This document shows, piece by piece, positions 1 to 6,799 of a DNA stretch of 18,986 nt. Numbering within the stretch: the stretch's first letter is position 1; every line of letters begins with the position of its first letter. A program made the translations under genes and the position numbers. Where the stretch lies: NCBI GenBank assembly GCA_016844285.1, contig JAENIS010000041.1, positions 1-18,986 on the forward strand, read 5' to 3'. The notes beneath the pieces were generated by a model. That model was not told the origin of the DNA. It saw nothing but the letters and a program-made list of their open reading frames with translations, and did no database searches. The DNA comes from Dehalococcoidales bacterium (lineage in GTDB: Bacteria > Chloroflexota > Dehalococcoidia > Dehalococcoidales > UBA2162).

Positions 1-13
1 TAACGATAGATAA

Positions 14-2188
14 ATGGATATACTGGCTGAGCTAAATCCAGCACAGAGAGAAGCCGCCGAAGCCATCAGCGGGCCGGTGCTAATTCTGGCTGGTCCGGGG
101 AGCGGCAAAACCAGGGTGATTACCCACCGGGTAGCCTACCTGATGCGGGTTTGCCGGATTAGTCCCTACCACATTATGGCGGTGACCTTCACTAACAAGG
201 CCGCCCGGGAAATGGTGGAGAGGCTGCAACGGCTGGTGGGAGACTCAGTTAAAGAGCTGACACTGGGCACTTTTCATGCCCTCTGTGCCCGCATCCTGCG
301 CCGTGAGGGCCAGGCGATAAGCATCGACCCCCGCTTTGTCATCTACGATGATGAAGACCAGGTGAAACTGCTCAAGAGGGCGATTCAGGAAGCCGGTTTC
401 GACCCGAAGCAGTATACCCCGGCGGCAATCGCTGCCGCTATCTCGGCCGCCAAAAGCCGGATGCTAACCCCCGCCGACTACGCCCAGCGCAGCCGGAGCT
501 ACTTTGACGAGGTCGTCGGCCGGGTTTACGAGCGCTACCAGCAGCTACTGGCCGAGAGCCGGGCGGTCGATTTCGATGACCTGCTGATGAAGACGGTCGA
601 GCTATTCCGCCACAACCCTGATATTCTGGCCCGCTACCAGTCGAGATACCAGCACATCATGGTGGATGAGTTCCAGGACACCAACCTGGTGCAATATGAG
701 CTAATCAGGCAACTGGGTGGCAAGTACCGCAACATCTGTGTTGTGGGCGACCCGGACCAATCAATCTACTCGTGGCGGTCGGCTGACCTGCGCAATATTC
801 TTAATTTTGAGAAGGACTATCCGGAGGCTAAGGTAGTACTGCTCGAACAGAACTACCGCTCCACCAAGATGATTCTGGAAGTGGCATCAAACGTCATCTC
901 AGTCAACCAGCAACGCAAACCAAAGAACCTGTGGACGGATAATGAGCCGGGCGAGGCGGTATCGGTGGTGGAAACCTACACCGAGCAGGAAGAAGCCCAG
1001 TTTGTCGTGAGTGAAGTGGAGCGTCTGGTCAGTGAAGGCAAAACCAGCCTGGGCGATTGTGCCGTGATGTTTCGCACCAATGCCCAATCGCGAGCTCTCG
1101 AAGAAGCCTTCATCCGTTACGGCACACCCTACAAGCTGGTGGCCGGTACCCGCTTCTACGAGCGGCGGGAGGTGAAGGATATTATTGCCTACCTGCGGCT
1201 TATCCAGAACCCGCAGGATAGTGTCAGCCTGATGCGGATAATCAATGCTCCCCAGCGTGGTATCGGGCAGCAAACTCAGCTTAAGCTCGCCAGCTGGGCC
1301 AAATCAATCGGCGTCTCGGCCTTTGAGGCACTGCCACTCCTGACCAGGTCGGAGTCCAATGAGGCAATACCTTTCACCCCTCACCTGCGCCAGGTACTGA
1401 CTAAATTTGCCGGGATGATGGAGAAATTGATTACGGCCAGCCAGCAGCTAAATCTGGTTGAGCTTTTTGACCTGGTCATCGAAGAGTCTGGTTATCGTGC
1501 CTACGTCAAGAACGAGGCGGACGGGGAAGAACGCTGGGAGAACATCCTGGAGCTGCGTACTGTCGCCGTGGCCTACAGCGAGCTCAGACCACCAGAGGGT
1601 TTAGCCTCCTTTCTGGAAGGGGTAACACTCGTCTCTGATGTTGACGGGCTGGAGGAAACTACGGCCGCGGTCACTCTCATCACACTGCACCAGGCCAAAG
1701 GGTTGGAGTTTCCGGTGGTCTTTATCGTCGGTATGGAAGAAGGACTGCTGCCTCACTTTCGCTCCCTGGACGACCCGACCCAGATGGAGGAGGAACGGCG
1801 ACTCTCCTATGTGGGCATTACCCGTGCCAAAGAGAGGGTTTATCTGACTCGTGCCTTCCGCCGTAATCTGATGGGACGCAGCATGGTCAGCCAGCCATCA
1901 CGCTTCCTGAGTGATATACCACCGCGTCTGATTAAAAATAGCCCGGCGTGGCAGGGTGAAGAGAGGCCGGTGGCTGAGGCGATGTCTTCCTGGAATAGAC
2001 CCGCCGCCACCCCCCGGCCGGTCAATCCGACACTCAAGGCGGGCGACCATGTCCGTCATAGCCAGTTCGGCGAGGGCATTGTGGTGAGTTGTCACCCGGT
2101 GAAGGACGATGCCGAGGTCGTGGTTGCCTTTAATCAGGTAGTGAAGAAGCTCCTCTTGAGCTTCGCCCGGCTGGAAAAGGTAGCCTGA
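14..2188 (+). CDS. pcrA: ATP-dependent DNA helicase PcrA/UvrD (superfamily 1A)
   Basis: A 3'-5' DNA helicase of the UvrD/Rep/PcrA family, acting in the cytoplasm in nucleotide excision repair, mismatch repair and removal of protein roadblocks. Visible motifs: Q-motif LNPAQREA (residues 7-14), Walker A GPGSGKT (27-33), Walker B VDEFQDTN (217-224), motif III GDPDQSIYSWRSAD (from 245), QNYRST (motif IV), LHQAKGLEF (motif V) and YVGITRAKE (motif VI). The last ~50 residues (GDHVRHSQFGEGIV onwards) form the Tudor-like RNA-polymerase-binding tail typical of PcrA. At 724 residues it is full length. The start is the first ATG after an upstream TAA-rich stretch; only 13 bases precede it, so promoter and upstream neighbour are unseen and no Shine-Dalgarno is evident. 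mutL lies 1.2 kb downstream on the same strand. Its last 52 bases are duplicated at 2726-2777. Family identity is seen directly; the PcrA rather than UvrD/Rep name is inferred from the tail. Confidence 0.97.
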   Translation: MDILAELNPAQREAAEAISGPVLILAGPGSGKTRVITHRVAYLMRVCRISPYHIMAVTFTNKAAREMVERLQRLVGDSVKELTLGTFHALCARILRREGQAISIDPRFVIYDDEDQVKLLKRAIQEAGFDPKQYTPAAIAAAISAAKSRMLTPADYAQRSRSYFDEVVGRVYERYQQLLAESRAVDFDDLLMKTVELFRHNPDILARYQSRYQHIMVDEFQDTNLVQYELIRQLGGKYRNICVVGDPDQSIYSWRSADLRNILNFEKDYPEAKVVLLEQNYRSTKMILEVASNVISVNQQRKPKNLWTDNEPGEAVSVVETYTEQEEAQFVVSEVERLVSEGKTSLGDCAVMFRTNAQSRALEEAFIRYGTPYKLVAGTRFYERREVKDIIAYLRLIQNPQDSVSLMRIINAPQRGIGQQTQLKLASWAKSIGVSAFEALPLLTRSESNEAIPFTPHLRQVLTKFAGMMEKLITASQQLNLVELFDLVIEESGYRAYVKNEADGEERWENILELRTVAVAYSELRPPEGLASFLEGVTLVSDVDGLEETTAAVTLITLHQAKGLEFPVVFIVGMEEGLLPHFRSLDDPTQMEEERRLSYVGITRAKERVYLTRAFRRNLMGRSMVSQPSRFLSDIPPRLIKNSPAWQGEERPVAEAMSSWNRPAATPRPVNPTLKAGDHVRHSQFGEGIVVSCHPVKDDAEVVVAFNQVVKKLLLSFARLEKVA

Positions 2189-2221
2189 ACTTGAGCGCGT
2201 GAATCGGCGGGAGAAGAGAGG

Positions 2222-2464
2222 CTATTGTCCTTTGAACCTCTTCGAATAGAATAATGAAACGCCGCCAAGAATAAAAAAGATTAAGGTCATTGAGACATCA
2301 CCCACGGTCGGGAGAACAACCACGTACGTCACCGTGGCTAACCCAAATGCCCACAAGATAAAGCCCAGGTGGATATACTTATCACGGTTAATCCTACCGA
2401 TGTTTTGCTGGTGGTTCTCATCCATCTTAGAATTTAACCTGGCCAGTTCTTCTTCGATTGTCAT
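2222..2464 (-). CDS. Small two-helix membrane protein, duplicated copy 1 (unknown function)
   Basis: I do not recognise this family. The product is 80 residues: a charged N-terminal segment (MTIEEELARLNSKMDEN) with likely short coiled-coil character, then two hydrophobic helices (roughly residues 33-51 and 56-72) and a basic tail (YSKRFKGQ), so probably an inner-membrane hairpin with both ends cytoplasmic. I chose the ATG at 2464 over one 48 bases upstream because GGAAGGGGGTGAG sits at ideal distance before it, and the upstream extension (16 residues) overlaps the predicted promoter. A paralogue of equal length lies at 2811-3053 with about 47 of 80 residues identical and no gaps. It is convergent with pcrA, whose stop is 33 bases away. 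Length and frame are kept in both copies, which argues that this is a real gene. Confidence 0.72.
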   Translation of the reverse strand: MTIEEELARLNSKMDENHQQNIGRINRDKYIHLGFILWAFGLATVTYVVVLPTVGDVSMTLIFFILGGVSLFYSKRFKGQ

Positions 2465-2483
2465 TATCTCACCCCCTTCCTTG

Positions 2484-2512
2484 ATGCTAAGAGTAGCACA
2501 ATATTTTGCCAA
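2484..2512 (-). promoter_or_regulatory. Predicted sigma-70 promoter of small membrane gene copy 1
   Basis: On the - strand, TTGGCA (2507-2512) and TAGCAT (2484-2489) are 17 bases apart, about 20 bases upstream of the ATG at 2464 with a strong Shine-Dalgarno in between. Both hexamers and the spacing are kept in the paralogous copy at 3073-3101. Confidence 0.5.
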
Positions 2513-2521
2513 ATGAAAGAC

Positions 2522-2677
2522 GAGATTGTTGGTTAATCTTACCCCCTTTGTTCCCCTCTCCTTAAGAAGGAGAGGGGAAAGAGATGTTAGAGAGGGGCGA
2601 AGCCCCTCTCTCGTCGATATTCCCCCTTCCCTTATTTAAGGGAAGGGGTTAAGGGGGATAGGTTGCTAAACAACCTC
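2522..2677. mobile_element. MITE-like palindromic repeat, copy A
   Basis: The ends are inverted repeats: the left end begins GAGATTGTTGGTTAATCTTA, and the right end read on the - strand begins GAGGTTGTTTAGCAACC. Inside are three G/C-rich hairpins: CCCCTCTCCTT paired with AAGGAGAGGGG (around 2553-2577), AGAGAGGGG/CCCCTCTCT (2590-2612) and a CCCTTCCCTTA/TAAGGGAAGGG stem (from about 2623). It has no coding capacity, and related copies lie at 3111-3330, 6557-6630 and 11678-11816. The structure suits a non-autonomous mobile repeat; no transposase is present in the window. Confidence 0.6.
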
Positions 2678-2689
2678 AAGATAGCCTTA

Positions 2690-2735
2690 CGCATTACTGC
2701 CGGCGAGGTAATGAGCAACCAACCTGGTAGTGAAG
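2690..2735 (+). pseudogene. Remnant of mutL 5' coding end
   Basis: Bases 2692-2735 align with mutL codons for IAAGEVIERPASVVK (3418-3462), with the unbroken core CTGCCGGCGAGGT. The remnant has two single-base deletions and mostly G-to-A type differences, and lacks the start codon and promoter. It is a non-functional by-product of the tandem duplication and fuses directly into the pcrA tail remnant. Confidence 0.75.
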
Positions 2736-2777
2736 AAACTCCTCCTGAGCTTTACCCGGCTGGAGAAAGTCGCCTGA
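2726..2777 (+). pseudogene. Remnant of pcrA 3' coding end
   Basis: The 52 bases match the end of pcrA (2137-2188), including the TGA, without gaps and with seven differences. Six of the seven are synonymous; the only change is Ala to Thr in LLLSFARLEKVA. It has no start codon of its own and is preceded by the mutL remnant, so it is not a gene. The synonymous bias is discussed in the findings. Confidence 0.78.
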
Positions 2778-2810
2778 ACTTTAGCCCCGGGGCCGGCGGG
2801 AGAAGAGAAA

Positions 2811-3053
2811 CTATTTGGCTTTAAACCTCGCCGAATATAATAATGAAACGACACCGGCAATAAAAAAGATTATGGCCATGGAGACATTACCCAGGGTTGG
2901 TATTGCAACGGTGAATGACATTGTGGCGAAGCTAAATGCCCACAAGATAAAGCCCAGTTTGCTGTACTTATCCTGGCTAGACTTAACCATCTCTTGCCGG
3001 TGGTACTCATCCACCTTAGCGCTCAACCCGGCCAGTTCTTCTTCGATTGTCAT
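2811..3053 (-). CDS. Small two-helix membrane protein, duplicated copy 2 (unknown function)
   Basis: An 80-residue paralogue of the product of 2222-2464. It has the same layout: acidic N-terminus MTIEEELAGLSAKVDEY, a polar linker, two hydrophobic helices (LGFILWAFSFATMSF... and MAIIFFIAGVVSLLYS) and the basic tail SARFKAK. The start is set by AAGGGGGTGATATTATG, a near-perfect Shine-Dalgarno at normal spacing. The gene sits alone on the - strand between the pcrA remnant and mutL, flanked by MITE-like copy B. About 59% of residues match copy 1. The conserved stretches are the N-terminal MTIEEELA, the first helix LGFILWAF, and IFFI, VSL and RFK in the second half. Function cannot be named; a membrane hairpin protein is all the sequence supports. 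Confidence 0.72.
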   Translation of the reverse strand: MTIEEELAGLSAKVDEYHRQEMVKSSQDKYSKLGFILWAFSFATMSFTVAIPTLGNVSMAIIFFIAGVVSLLYSARFKAK

Positions 3054-3072
3054 AATATCACCCCCTTTCTTG

Positions 3073-3101
3073 ATGCTAATAGTAGCACAACATCTTGCCA
3101 A
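3073..3101 (-). promoter_or_regulatory. Predicted sigma-70 promoter of small membrane gene copy 2
   Basis: On the - strand, TTGGCA (3096-3101), a 17-base spacer and TAGCAT (3073-3078) are identical in hexamers and spacing to copy 1. Preservation in both copies despite divergence of surrounding sequence supports a working promoter. Confidence 0.5.
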
Positions 3102-3110
3102 ATGAAAGAT

Positions 3111-3330
3111 GAGATTATTTGTTAACTTCGCCCCCTTAATCTCCCTCTCCTTAAGAAGGAGAGGGAGAGGAGATTTCAGAGAGGGGCTTTGCCCCTCGTG
3201 GACTCACCTTTGCCATATTTCCTTCTGATAAGAAAGAGATTTAAGAGAAGGGCGAAGCCCTTATCTTCTCTATACCCCCCTTCCCTTATTAAGGGAAAGG
3301 GGCAAGGGGGATAGGCTGCTAAACAACCTC
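3111..3330. mobile_element. MITE-like palindromic repeat, copy B
   Basis: Same family as copy A and probably duplicated with it: left end GAGATTATTTGTTAAC, right end (- strand) GAGGTTGTTTAGCAGCC. It holds the CTCCCTCTCCTTAAG hairpin, two versions of the central GGGGC(N)nGCCCC hairpin (around 3178-3199 and 3244-3275) and the CCCTTCCCTTA/TAAGGGAAAGGGG stem. It is about 64 bases longer than copy A because of the extra central segment. Confidence 0.58.
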
Positions 3331-3340
3331 AAGATGATGA

Positions 3341-3369
3341 TTGACATGTTACACGTAAGCGTGTAGAAT
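3341..3369 (+). promoter_or_regulatory. mutL promoter with internal palindrome
   Basis: A consensus TTGACA (3341-3346), a 17-base spacer and TAGAAT (3364-3369). Transcription would start around 3375-3378, at or within a few bases of the mutL ATG at 3379, giving a nearly leaderless mRNA. The spacer contains the inverted repeat TACACG-TAAG-CGTGTA (3350-3365), which overlaps the -10 box and could be an operator. Confidence 0.62.
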
Positions 3370-3378
3370 AATCGTAAC

Positions 3379-5088
3379 ATGCCAATTAAACTTTTAGACC
3401 CCCAGGTAGTGGCGCGGATTGCTGCCGGCGAGGTGATTGAGCGGCCAGCCTCGGTGGTGAAGGAGTTGGTAGAAAACTCGCTGGATGCCGGCGCCAGCCA
3501 GGTTACCGTTGAAGCCCGTGGTGGCGGGGTGAGCCTGATTCGAGTGACGGATAACGGGTCGGGCATGCCGGCAGCAGAGGTGGAGCTTGCCTTTCAGCGC
3601 TATGCTACCAGCAAGCTCAGCAGTCTGGCTGACCTTGAGTCTATTGCTACCCTTGGCTTTCGTGGCGAAGCCCTGCCCAGCATCGCCGCCATCGCTATGG
3701 TGGAGGTGGTTACCTGCGCCCGGGGTGAGTCGGCAGGCAGCTATCTCAGCATGACGGACGGCGTCAGCGCTAACCGCGGGAAGCAGGGGCGCGCTACCGG
3801 TACGACCATCACCGTGCACAACCTTTTTCGGAGTCTACCCGCACGACTAAAGTTCCTCAAGTCGGCAGCAACCGAAAATAGCCACCTGGCCAATGTCGTC
3901 AGCCAGTATGCCCTGGCCTTTCCTGAAGTCAGATTCAGCCTGTCGATTGAAGGGCGGCCGGTACTGAACACGCCGGGTAGCGGCCAGCTCATCGATACGG
4001 TCACCGAGGTCTACGGACTGGACATCGCCCGCAAGATGCTGATGGTTGATAGCCAGCAGGGAGGTTGGGAGGGTGGGACGGCTTCGCTGCTGATAACAGG
4101 TATGGTCGGCTCGCCGGCAGTGAGCCGTGCCAGCCGGGACTACTTGAGCTTCTTTGTCAATCGCCGCTGGATAAACAGTCGCTTGCTTGCCTGGGCGGTC
4201 GAAGAGGCATACCACGGCTTGCTGATGACCGGGAAACACCCGGTGGCGATTATCAATGTCTCGCTACCGGCTAAAGAGATTGATGTCAATGTTCACCCCA
4301 CCAAGACCGAGGTAAAATTCGTCAACGAGCACGCCGTTTTTGGTGCCGTCCAGAAAGCGGTGCGGCGGGCACTGATTGAAACCGCACCCGTCGCCAAGAT
4401 AGAAGAGGTGGCGACCACCTATCGAGAGTCAACCAGGCACAGTTCGAGTCTGTGGCCATCGACCAGCACCAGCGACCATCCTTCCTTGCTGACACCAGCC
4501 GGACCGACCCTCGTTTTCTCGCTACCGGCGCTAAGACTACTGGGGCAACTGGCCTCAAGCTACATCGTGGCGGAAGGCCCCGATGGTTTGTACGTTATCG
4601 ACCAGCATGCCGCCCATGAGCGTATTCTCTTCGAGAAGTTCCAGCACCAGCTCTCACGACAAGAGGTGGAAGTTCAGGGACTACTCGAACCGGTGACACT
4701 CGAGGTCAATCCCAGGGAGGACGAAGTGCTGAAGACCTGTTACCAGCAGCTTGCCGGGCTTGGCTTCTATCTTGAGCCTTTTGGCGAGCGGACGTATCTG
4801 GTGCGGACGGTGCCACTCGGCCTGCATGATAAAGACTGGAGAGCCGTACTCAAGGAATTATGGGATACTCCATCAGGCGGGAGCAAGACGGACTGGACTG
4901 AAGAGCTGTCCATCTTGATTGCCTGCCACAGTGCCGTCAGAGCCGGGCAGGTACTGAGTGATGACGAGATGCGTGAGCTCATCAGGCAACTGGAGCAAGC
5001 TGCCTTGCCCAATACCTGCCCTCACGGCCGGCCAACAATGATTCATCTCAACTCCGGGCAGTTAGAGAGGGAGTTTGGGCGAAGATAA
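3379..5088 (+). CDS. mutL: DNA mismatch repair endonuclease MutL
   Basis: The mismatch-repair mediator that couples MutS recognition to strand incision and UvrD-type unwinding. The N-terminal GHKL ATPase is complete: VENSLDAG (31-38), DNGSGM (58-63), GFRGEAL (93-99) and GTTITVHNLFRSLPAR. The C-terminal domain carries the metal-binding nicking motif DQHAAHERILFE (408-419), ACHSAVRAGQ (515-524) and CPHGRP (547-552). This is therefore an endonuclease-type MutL, as in bacteria without MutH. Its 569 residues are at the short end of the family because the linker (about 330-385, S/T-rich) is brief. The start is MPIKLLDPQ, the family's usual beginning; no Shine-Dalgarno precedes it, in keeping with the promoter ending nine bases upstream. 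It converges with mobB, with only three bases between stop codons and no room for a terminator. mutS is not in the window. Confidence 0.97.
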   Translation: MPIKLLDPQVVARIAAGEVIERPASVVKELVENSLDAGASQVTVEARGGGVSLIRVTDNGSGMPAAEVELAFQRYATSKLSSLADLESIATLGFRGEALPSIAAIAMVEVVTCARGESAGSYLSMTDGVSANRGKQGRATGTTITVHNLFRSLPARLKFLKSAATENSHLANVVSQYALAFPEVRFSLSIEGRPVLNTPGSGQLIDTVTEVYGLDIARKMLMVDSQQGGWEGGTASLLITGMVGSPAVSRASRDYLSFFVNRRWINSRLLAWAVEEAYHGLLMTGKHPVAIINVSLPAKEIDVNVHPTKTEVKFVNEHAVFGAVQKAVRRALIETAPVAKIEEVATTYRESTRHSSSLWPSTSTSDHPSLLTPAGPTLVFSLPALRLLGQLASSYIVAEGPDGLYVIDQHAAHERILFEKFQHQLSRQEVEVQGLLEPVTLEVNPREDEVLKTCYQQLAGLGFYLEPFGERTYLVRTVPLGLHDKDWRAVLKELWDTPSGGSKTDWTEELSILIACHSAVRAGQVLSDDEMRELIRQLEQAALPNTCPHGRPTMIHLNSGQLEREFGRR

Positions 5089-5091
5089 TAC

Positions 5092-5733
5092 CTAATCCTT
5101 CCTCAAAAAAACTGCCACGCTTTTGACCTTACCTACCCCCTTCAGCGAAGCGACCATCGCCAGCAGGACATTAGCGATGAACTCCCCGGGGAAAACACTC
5201 AGCGTTACCAGGTTATTATTGACGTAAAGAGACAGCCTTTCCCTCTGGGATTTGATAAAGCCCGCCTCGAGAAGGTCTGTCAGCGCCTTCACATCATCCG
5301 GAGCGAACTGCCTGGTCTTGGTTTCAAGGGGTTCATCAGTGACGATGGCGAAAAGCCGCTTGATATCAGTCAGCAGTGGGCCGGTCTCACGACGATGCAC
5401 CTCTATCTTGGGGGCCTCAGCCTGCTTAAAACCTTCGGCCAGGATAATATCGTAGTCCTCACCAAAGAAGCGGGTGATTTCGTCCAGAGTCGAATCGGCC
5501 GCCACTGGCTTGATGAGCACCATCCTCTCCGGGGTACTGACGATAGTAGCCTCACTGCCGGCTTGGATGTGACGCCAGCTATCCGTACCGGGCTGGTCTA
5601 CGGCGATACCCCGGGGAGCATGCTTGATGGTGGCCACCCGATAGCCCCGCGACTTTAACTCTCCAAGCAGCTTTTCGATAAGCGTTGTCTTGCCTGATTC
5701 GGAATTACCCACGATAGAAACAATTGCCGTCAT
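5092..5733 (-). CDS. mobB: Molybdopterin-guanine dinucleotide biosynthesis protein MobB (with C-terminal extension)
   Basis: A small GTP-binding protein that assists attachment of a nucleotide to molybdopterin in maturing molybdenum/tungsten enzymes. The N-terminus MTAIVSIVGNSESGKTT carries the Walker A loop (9-17). It is followed by the family's VATIKHAPRG, DSWRHIQAGSEAT and the IILAEGFKQAEAPKIEV block (around residues 97-112). MobB proteins are usually about 165-175 residues. This one has 213, with an extra C-terminal part (from about 160, RERLSLYVNNNLVTLSVFPG...) that I cannot name. The start is preceded by GGAGAAGGATAAAA, which overlaps the end of yggS; the two genes are two bases apart and surely co-transcribed. 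The tungsten/molybdenum aldehyde oxidoreductase at 7422-9272 is a plausible client. Identity is confident; the precise nucleotide is not determinable here. Confidence 0.9.
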   Translation of the reverse strand: MTAIVSIVGNSESGKTTLIEKLLGELKSRGYRVATIKHAPRGIAVDQPGTDSWRHIQAGSEATIVSTPERMVLIKPVAADSTLDEITRFFGEDYDIILAEGFKQAEAPKIEVHRRETGPLLTDIKRLFAIVTDEPLETKTRQFAPDDVKALTDLLEAGFIKSQRERLSLYVNNNLVTLSVFPGEFIANVLLAMVASLKGVGKVKSVAVFLRKD

Positions 5734-5735
5734 TT

Positions 5736-6416
5736 TTATCCTTCTCCTTTCACGACTTCTTCTTCGTTCTGCTCACCAAATATCCTGGTGCCGATTCTGA
5801 CGATATTGGCTCCCTCTGCTATCGCCAACTGATATGAATTTGACATCCCCATCGAGAGGTACTTCATCTCGACGTTGGGCAGGTTAAGCTGCTTAACCTG
5901 CCCAAAGAGCTTCCTGGTGACCACATAATAGGGACGTACCTCCTCAGCATGGTTGAAATGGGGCCCGATGGTCATCAACCCCACCACCCTGATATTGGCC
6001 AACTCGGCAATCTCCTTGACCAACTGGGACACATCCTCAGGGAATACCCCCGTTTTTTGCTTCTCCCGGCCGCTATTGACCTCAATCAGTACTGGCATTA
6101 TCTTGCCAATCTGAGCACATCTTCGGTCAATCTCCTGCCCAATTTCAAGAGAATCAACCGTTTCTATCATATCAAAAATCGTGACGGCTTTTTTTACCTT
6201 GTTTCTTTGCAGATGCCCGATAAAGTGCCATTTTACCCTGTTGCCAATCAGGGAATAGGCTTTTTCCGCCTCCTGAACATAGTTTTGCCCGATAATCTCG
6301 ACGCCACCCTCAATGGCCTCCCGGATTTCTTCAGGCGTGCGGCCCTTCGCCACCGCCACCAGTTGAACCCCGGCAGGTAGCTCGCTCAATATCCGCTGAA
6401 CATTTTGCTTAATCAT
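5736..6416 (-). CDS. yggS: YggS family pyridoxal-5'-phosphate homeostasis protein
   Basis: A PLP-binding protein (YggS/PLPBP/PROSC family) that buffers free pyridoxal phosphate and affects amino-acid and keto-acid pools; it has no proven enzymatic activity. It is a single fold-type III TIM barrel. The PLP lysine is in VAVAKGR (K24); other family blocks are GQNYVQEA, WHFIGHLQRNK, IETVDS, VLIEVNSGREKQKTG, GLMTIGP and LSMGMSNSYQLAIAEGANIVRIGT, the last being the phosphate-binding region. The 226 residues match the family's usual ~225-235. The start MIKQNVQRIL is the only in-frame ATG of sensible position; the Shine-Dalgarno (ACTCAGGT) is weak. It is the first gene of the yggS-mobB pair. In many bacteria yggS neighbours division genes; here it is with a cofactor gene. 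Confidence 0.94.
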   Translation of the reverse strand: MIKQNVQRILSELPAGVQLVAVAKGRTPEEIREAIEGGVEIIGQNYVQEAEKAYSLIGNRVKWHFIGHLQRNKVKKAVTIFDMIETVDSLEIGQEIDRRCAQIGKIMPVLIEVNSGREKQKTGVFPEDVSQLVKEIAELANIRVVGLMTIGPHFNHAEEVRPYYVVTRKLFGQVKQLNLPNVEMKYLSMGMSNSYQLAIAEGANIVRIGTRIFGEQNEEEVVKGEG

Positions 6417-6458
6417 ACCTGAGTCCGGTCACCACGCCGTGACTGATATTTGGGCGGG

Positions 6459-6487
6459 ATGATAAACCAGCTAATCTATTTTAGCAA
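6459..6487 (-). promoter_or_regulatory. Predicted promoter of yggS-mobB
   Basis: On the - strand, TTGCTA (6482-6487), a 17-base spacer and TATCAT (6459-6464) give a start near 6452 and a leader of about 36 bases before yggS. Confidence 0.45.
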
Positions 6488-6556
6488 TAAGCAGCAGCGA
6501 TTTCTACGTCAGGCTGAAAATATAACTCCAGGGTATACTAAGCTACCGACCACCTT

Positions 6557-6630
6557 GAAATTGTTGATTACCTCACCCCCTTAATCCCCCTCTCGAAGGG
6601 GGCAAGGGGGATAGGTTACTAAACAACTCC
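6557..6630. mobile_element. MITE-like palindromic repeat, short copy C
   Basis: Short form of the family at 2522-2677. The left end GAAATTGTTGATTACCTCA and the right end (- strand) GGAGTTGTTTAGTAACC bracket one stem, CCCCCTCTCGAAGGGGG. The central hairpins are absent. It lies between the yggS promoter region and tRNA-Pro. Confidence 0.5.
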
Positions 6631-6633
6631 ACC

Positions 6634-6662
6634 TTGACTATTGTCCCCGAATATATCAGAAT
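6634..6662 (+). promoter_or_regulatory. Possible promoter of tRNA-Pro
   Basis: TTGACT (6634-6639), 17 bases, CAGAAT (6657-6662), about 47 bases before the mature tRNA 5' end. The -10 is poor, so this is tentative. Confidence 0.3.
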
Positions 6663-6709
6663 TAAGCTAGTCAGTAACCAGCAACCGGTAGCTCTGCCAA
6701 AGGCAACTT

Positions 6710-6786
6710 CGGGGCGTAGCGCAGCCTGGTAGCGCACCTGAATGGGGTTCAGGTGGTCGGCGGTTCAAATCCGCCCGCCCCGACCA
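6710..6786 (+). tRNA. tRNA-Pro (anticodon GGG)
   Basis: A complete cloverleaf of 77 bases: acceptor CGGGGCG (6710-6716) with CGCCCCG (6776-6782), anticodon stem CCTGA/TCAGG, seven-base loop ATGGGGT with anticodon GGG at 6744-6746 and G at position 37, T-arm GGCGG-TTCAAAT-CCGCC, discriminator A and encoded CCA (6784-6786). It reads CCC and probably CCU proline codons. A hairpin follows 14 bases downstream. tRNA 3' ends are common integration sites, but no duplicate of this 3' end is seen in the window. Confidence 0.97.
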
Positions 6787-6799
6787 TAAATCGAAGATA

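Larger units (their letters stand above)
2137..3460. repeat. Decayed tandem duplication spanning pcrA 3' end - small gene - palindromic repeat - mutL 5' end
   Basis: Copy 1 runs from about 2137 to 2725 and copy 2 from about 2726 to 3460. In order, each holds the pcrA tail, a - strand small membrane protein gene, a MITE-like palindromic repeat and the mutL beginning. The junction at 2726-2735 (GGTAGTGAAG) matches both the pcrA tail (2137-2146, GGTAGTGAAG) and mutL codons near 3453-3462 (GGTGGTGAAG). This is what a tandem duplication through a ~10-base microhomology would leave. The pcrA tails align without gaps at an offset of 589. In copy 1 about 70 bp carrying the mutL promoter and start codon are missing. 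Confidence 0.85.

Noticed and set aside
899..1273. A 124-codon - strand frame inside pcrA
   Set aside because: It lies wholly opposite helicase motifs, without a Shine-Dalgarno or recognisable protein features.
2815..3105. A 96-codon + strand frame opposite small membrane gene copy 2 (and a similar one at 2334-2516)
   Set aside because: The - strand frame has the promoter and a near-perfect ribosome site in both paralogues, and its translation is conserved; the + frames do not match each other in length.
2522..3330. The repeated CCCCTCTCC/GGAGAGGGG units as a CRISPR array
   Set aside because: Repeats are palindromes of varying length with no uniform spacers, and no cas genes are nearby.
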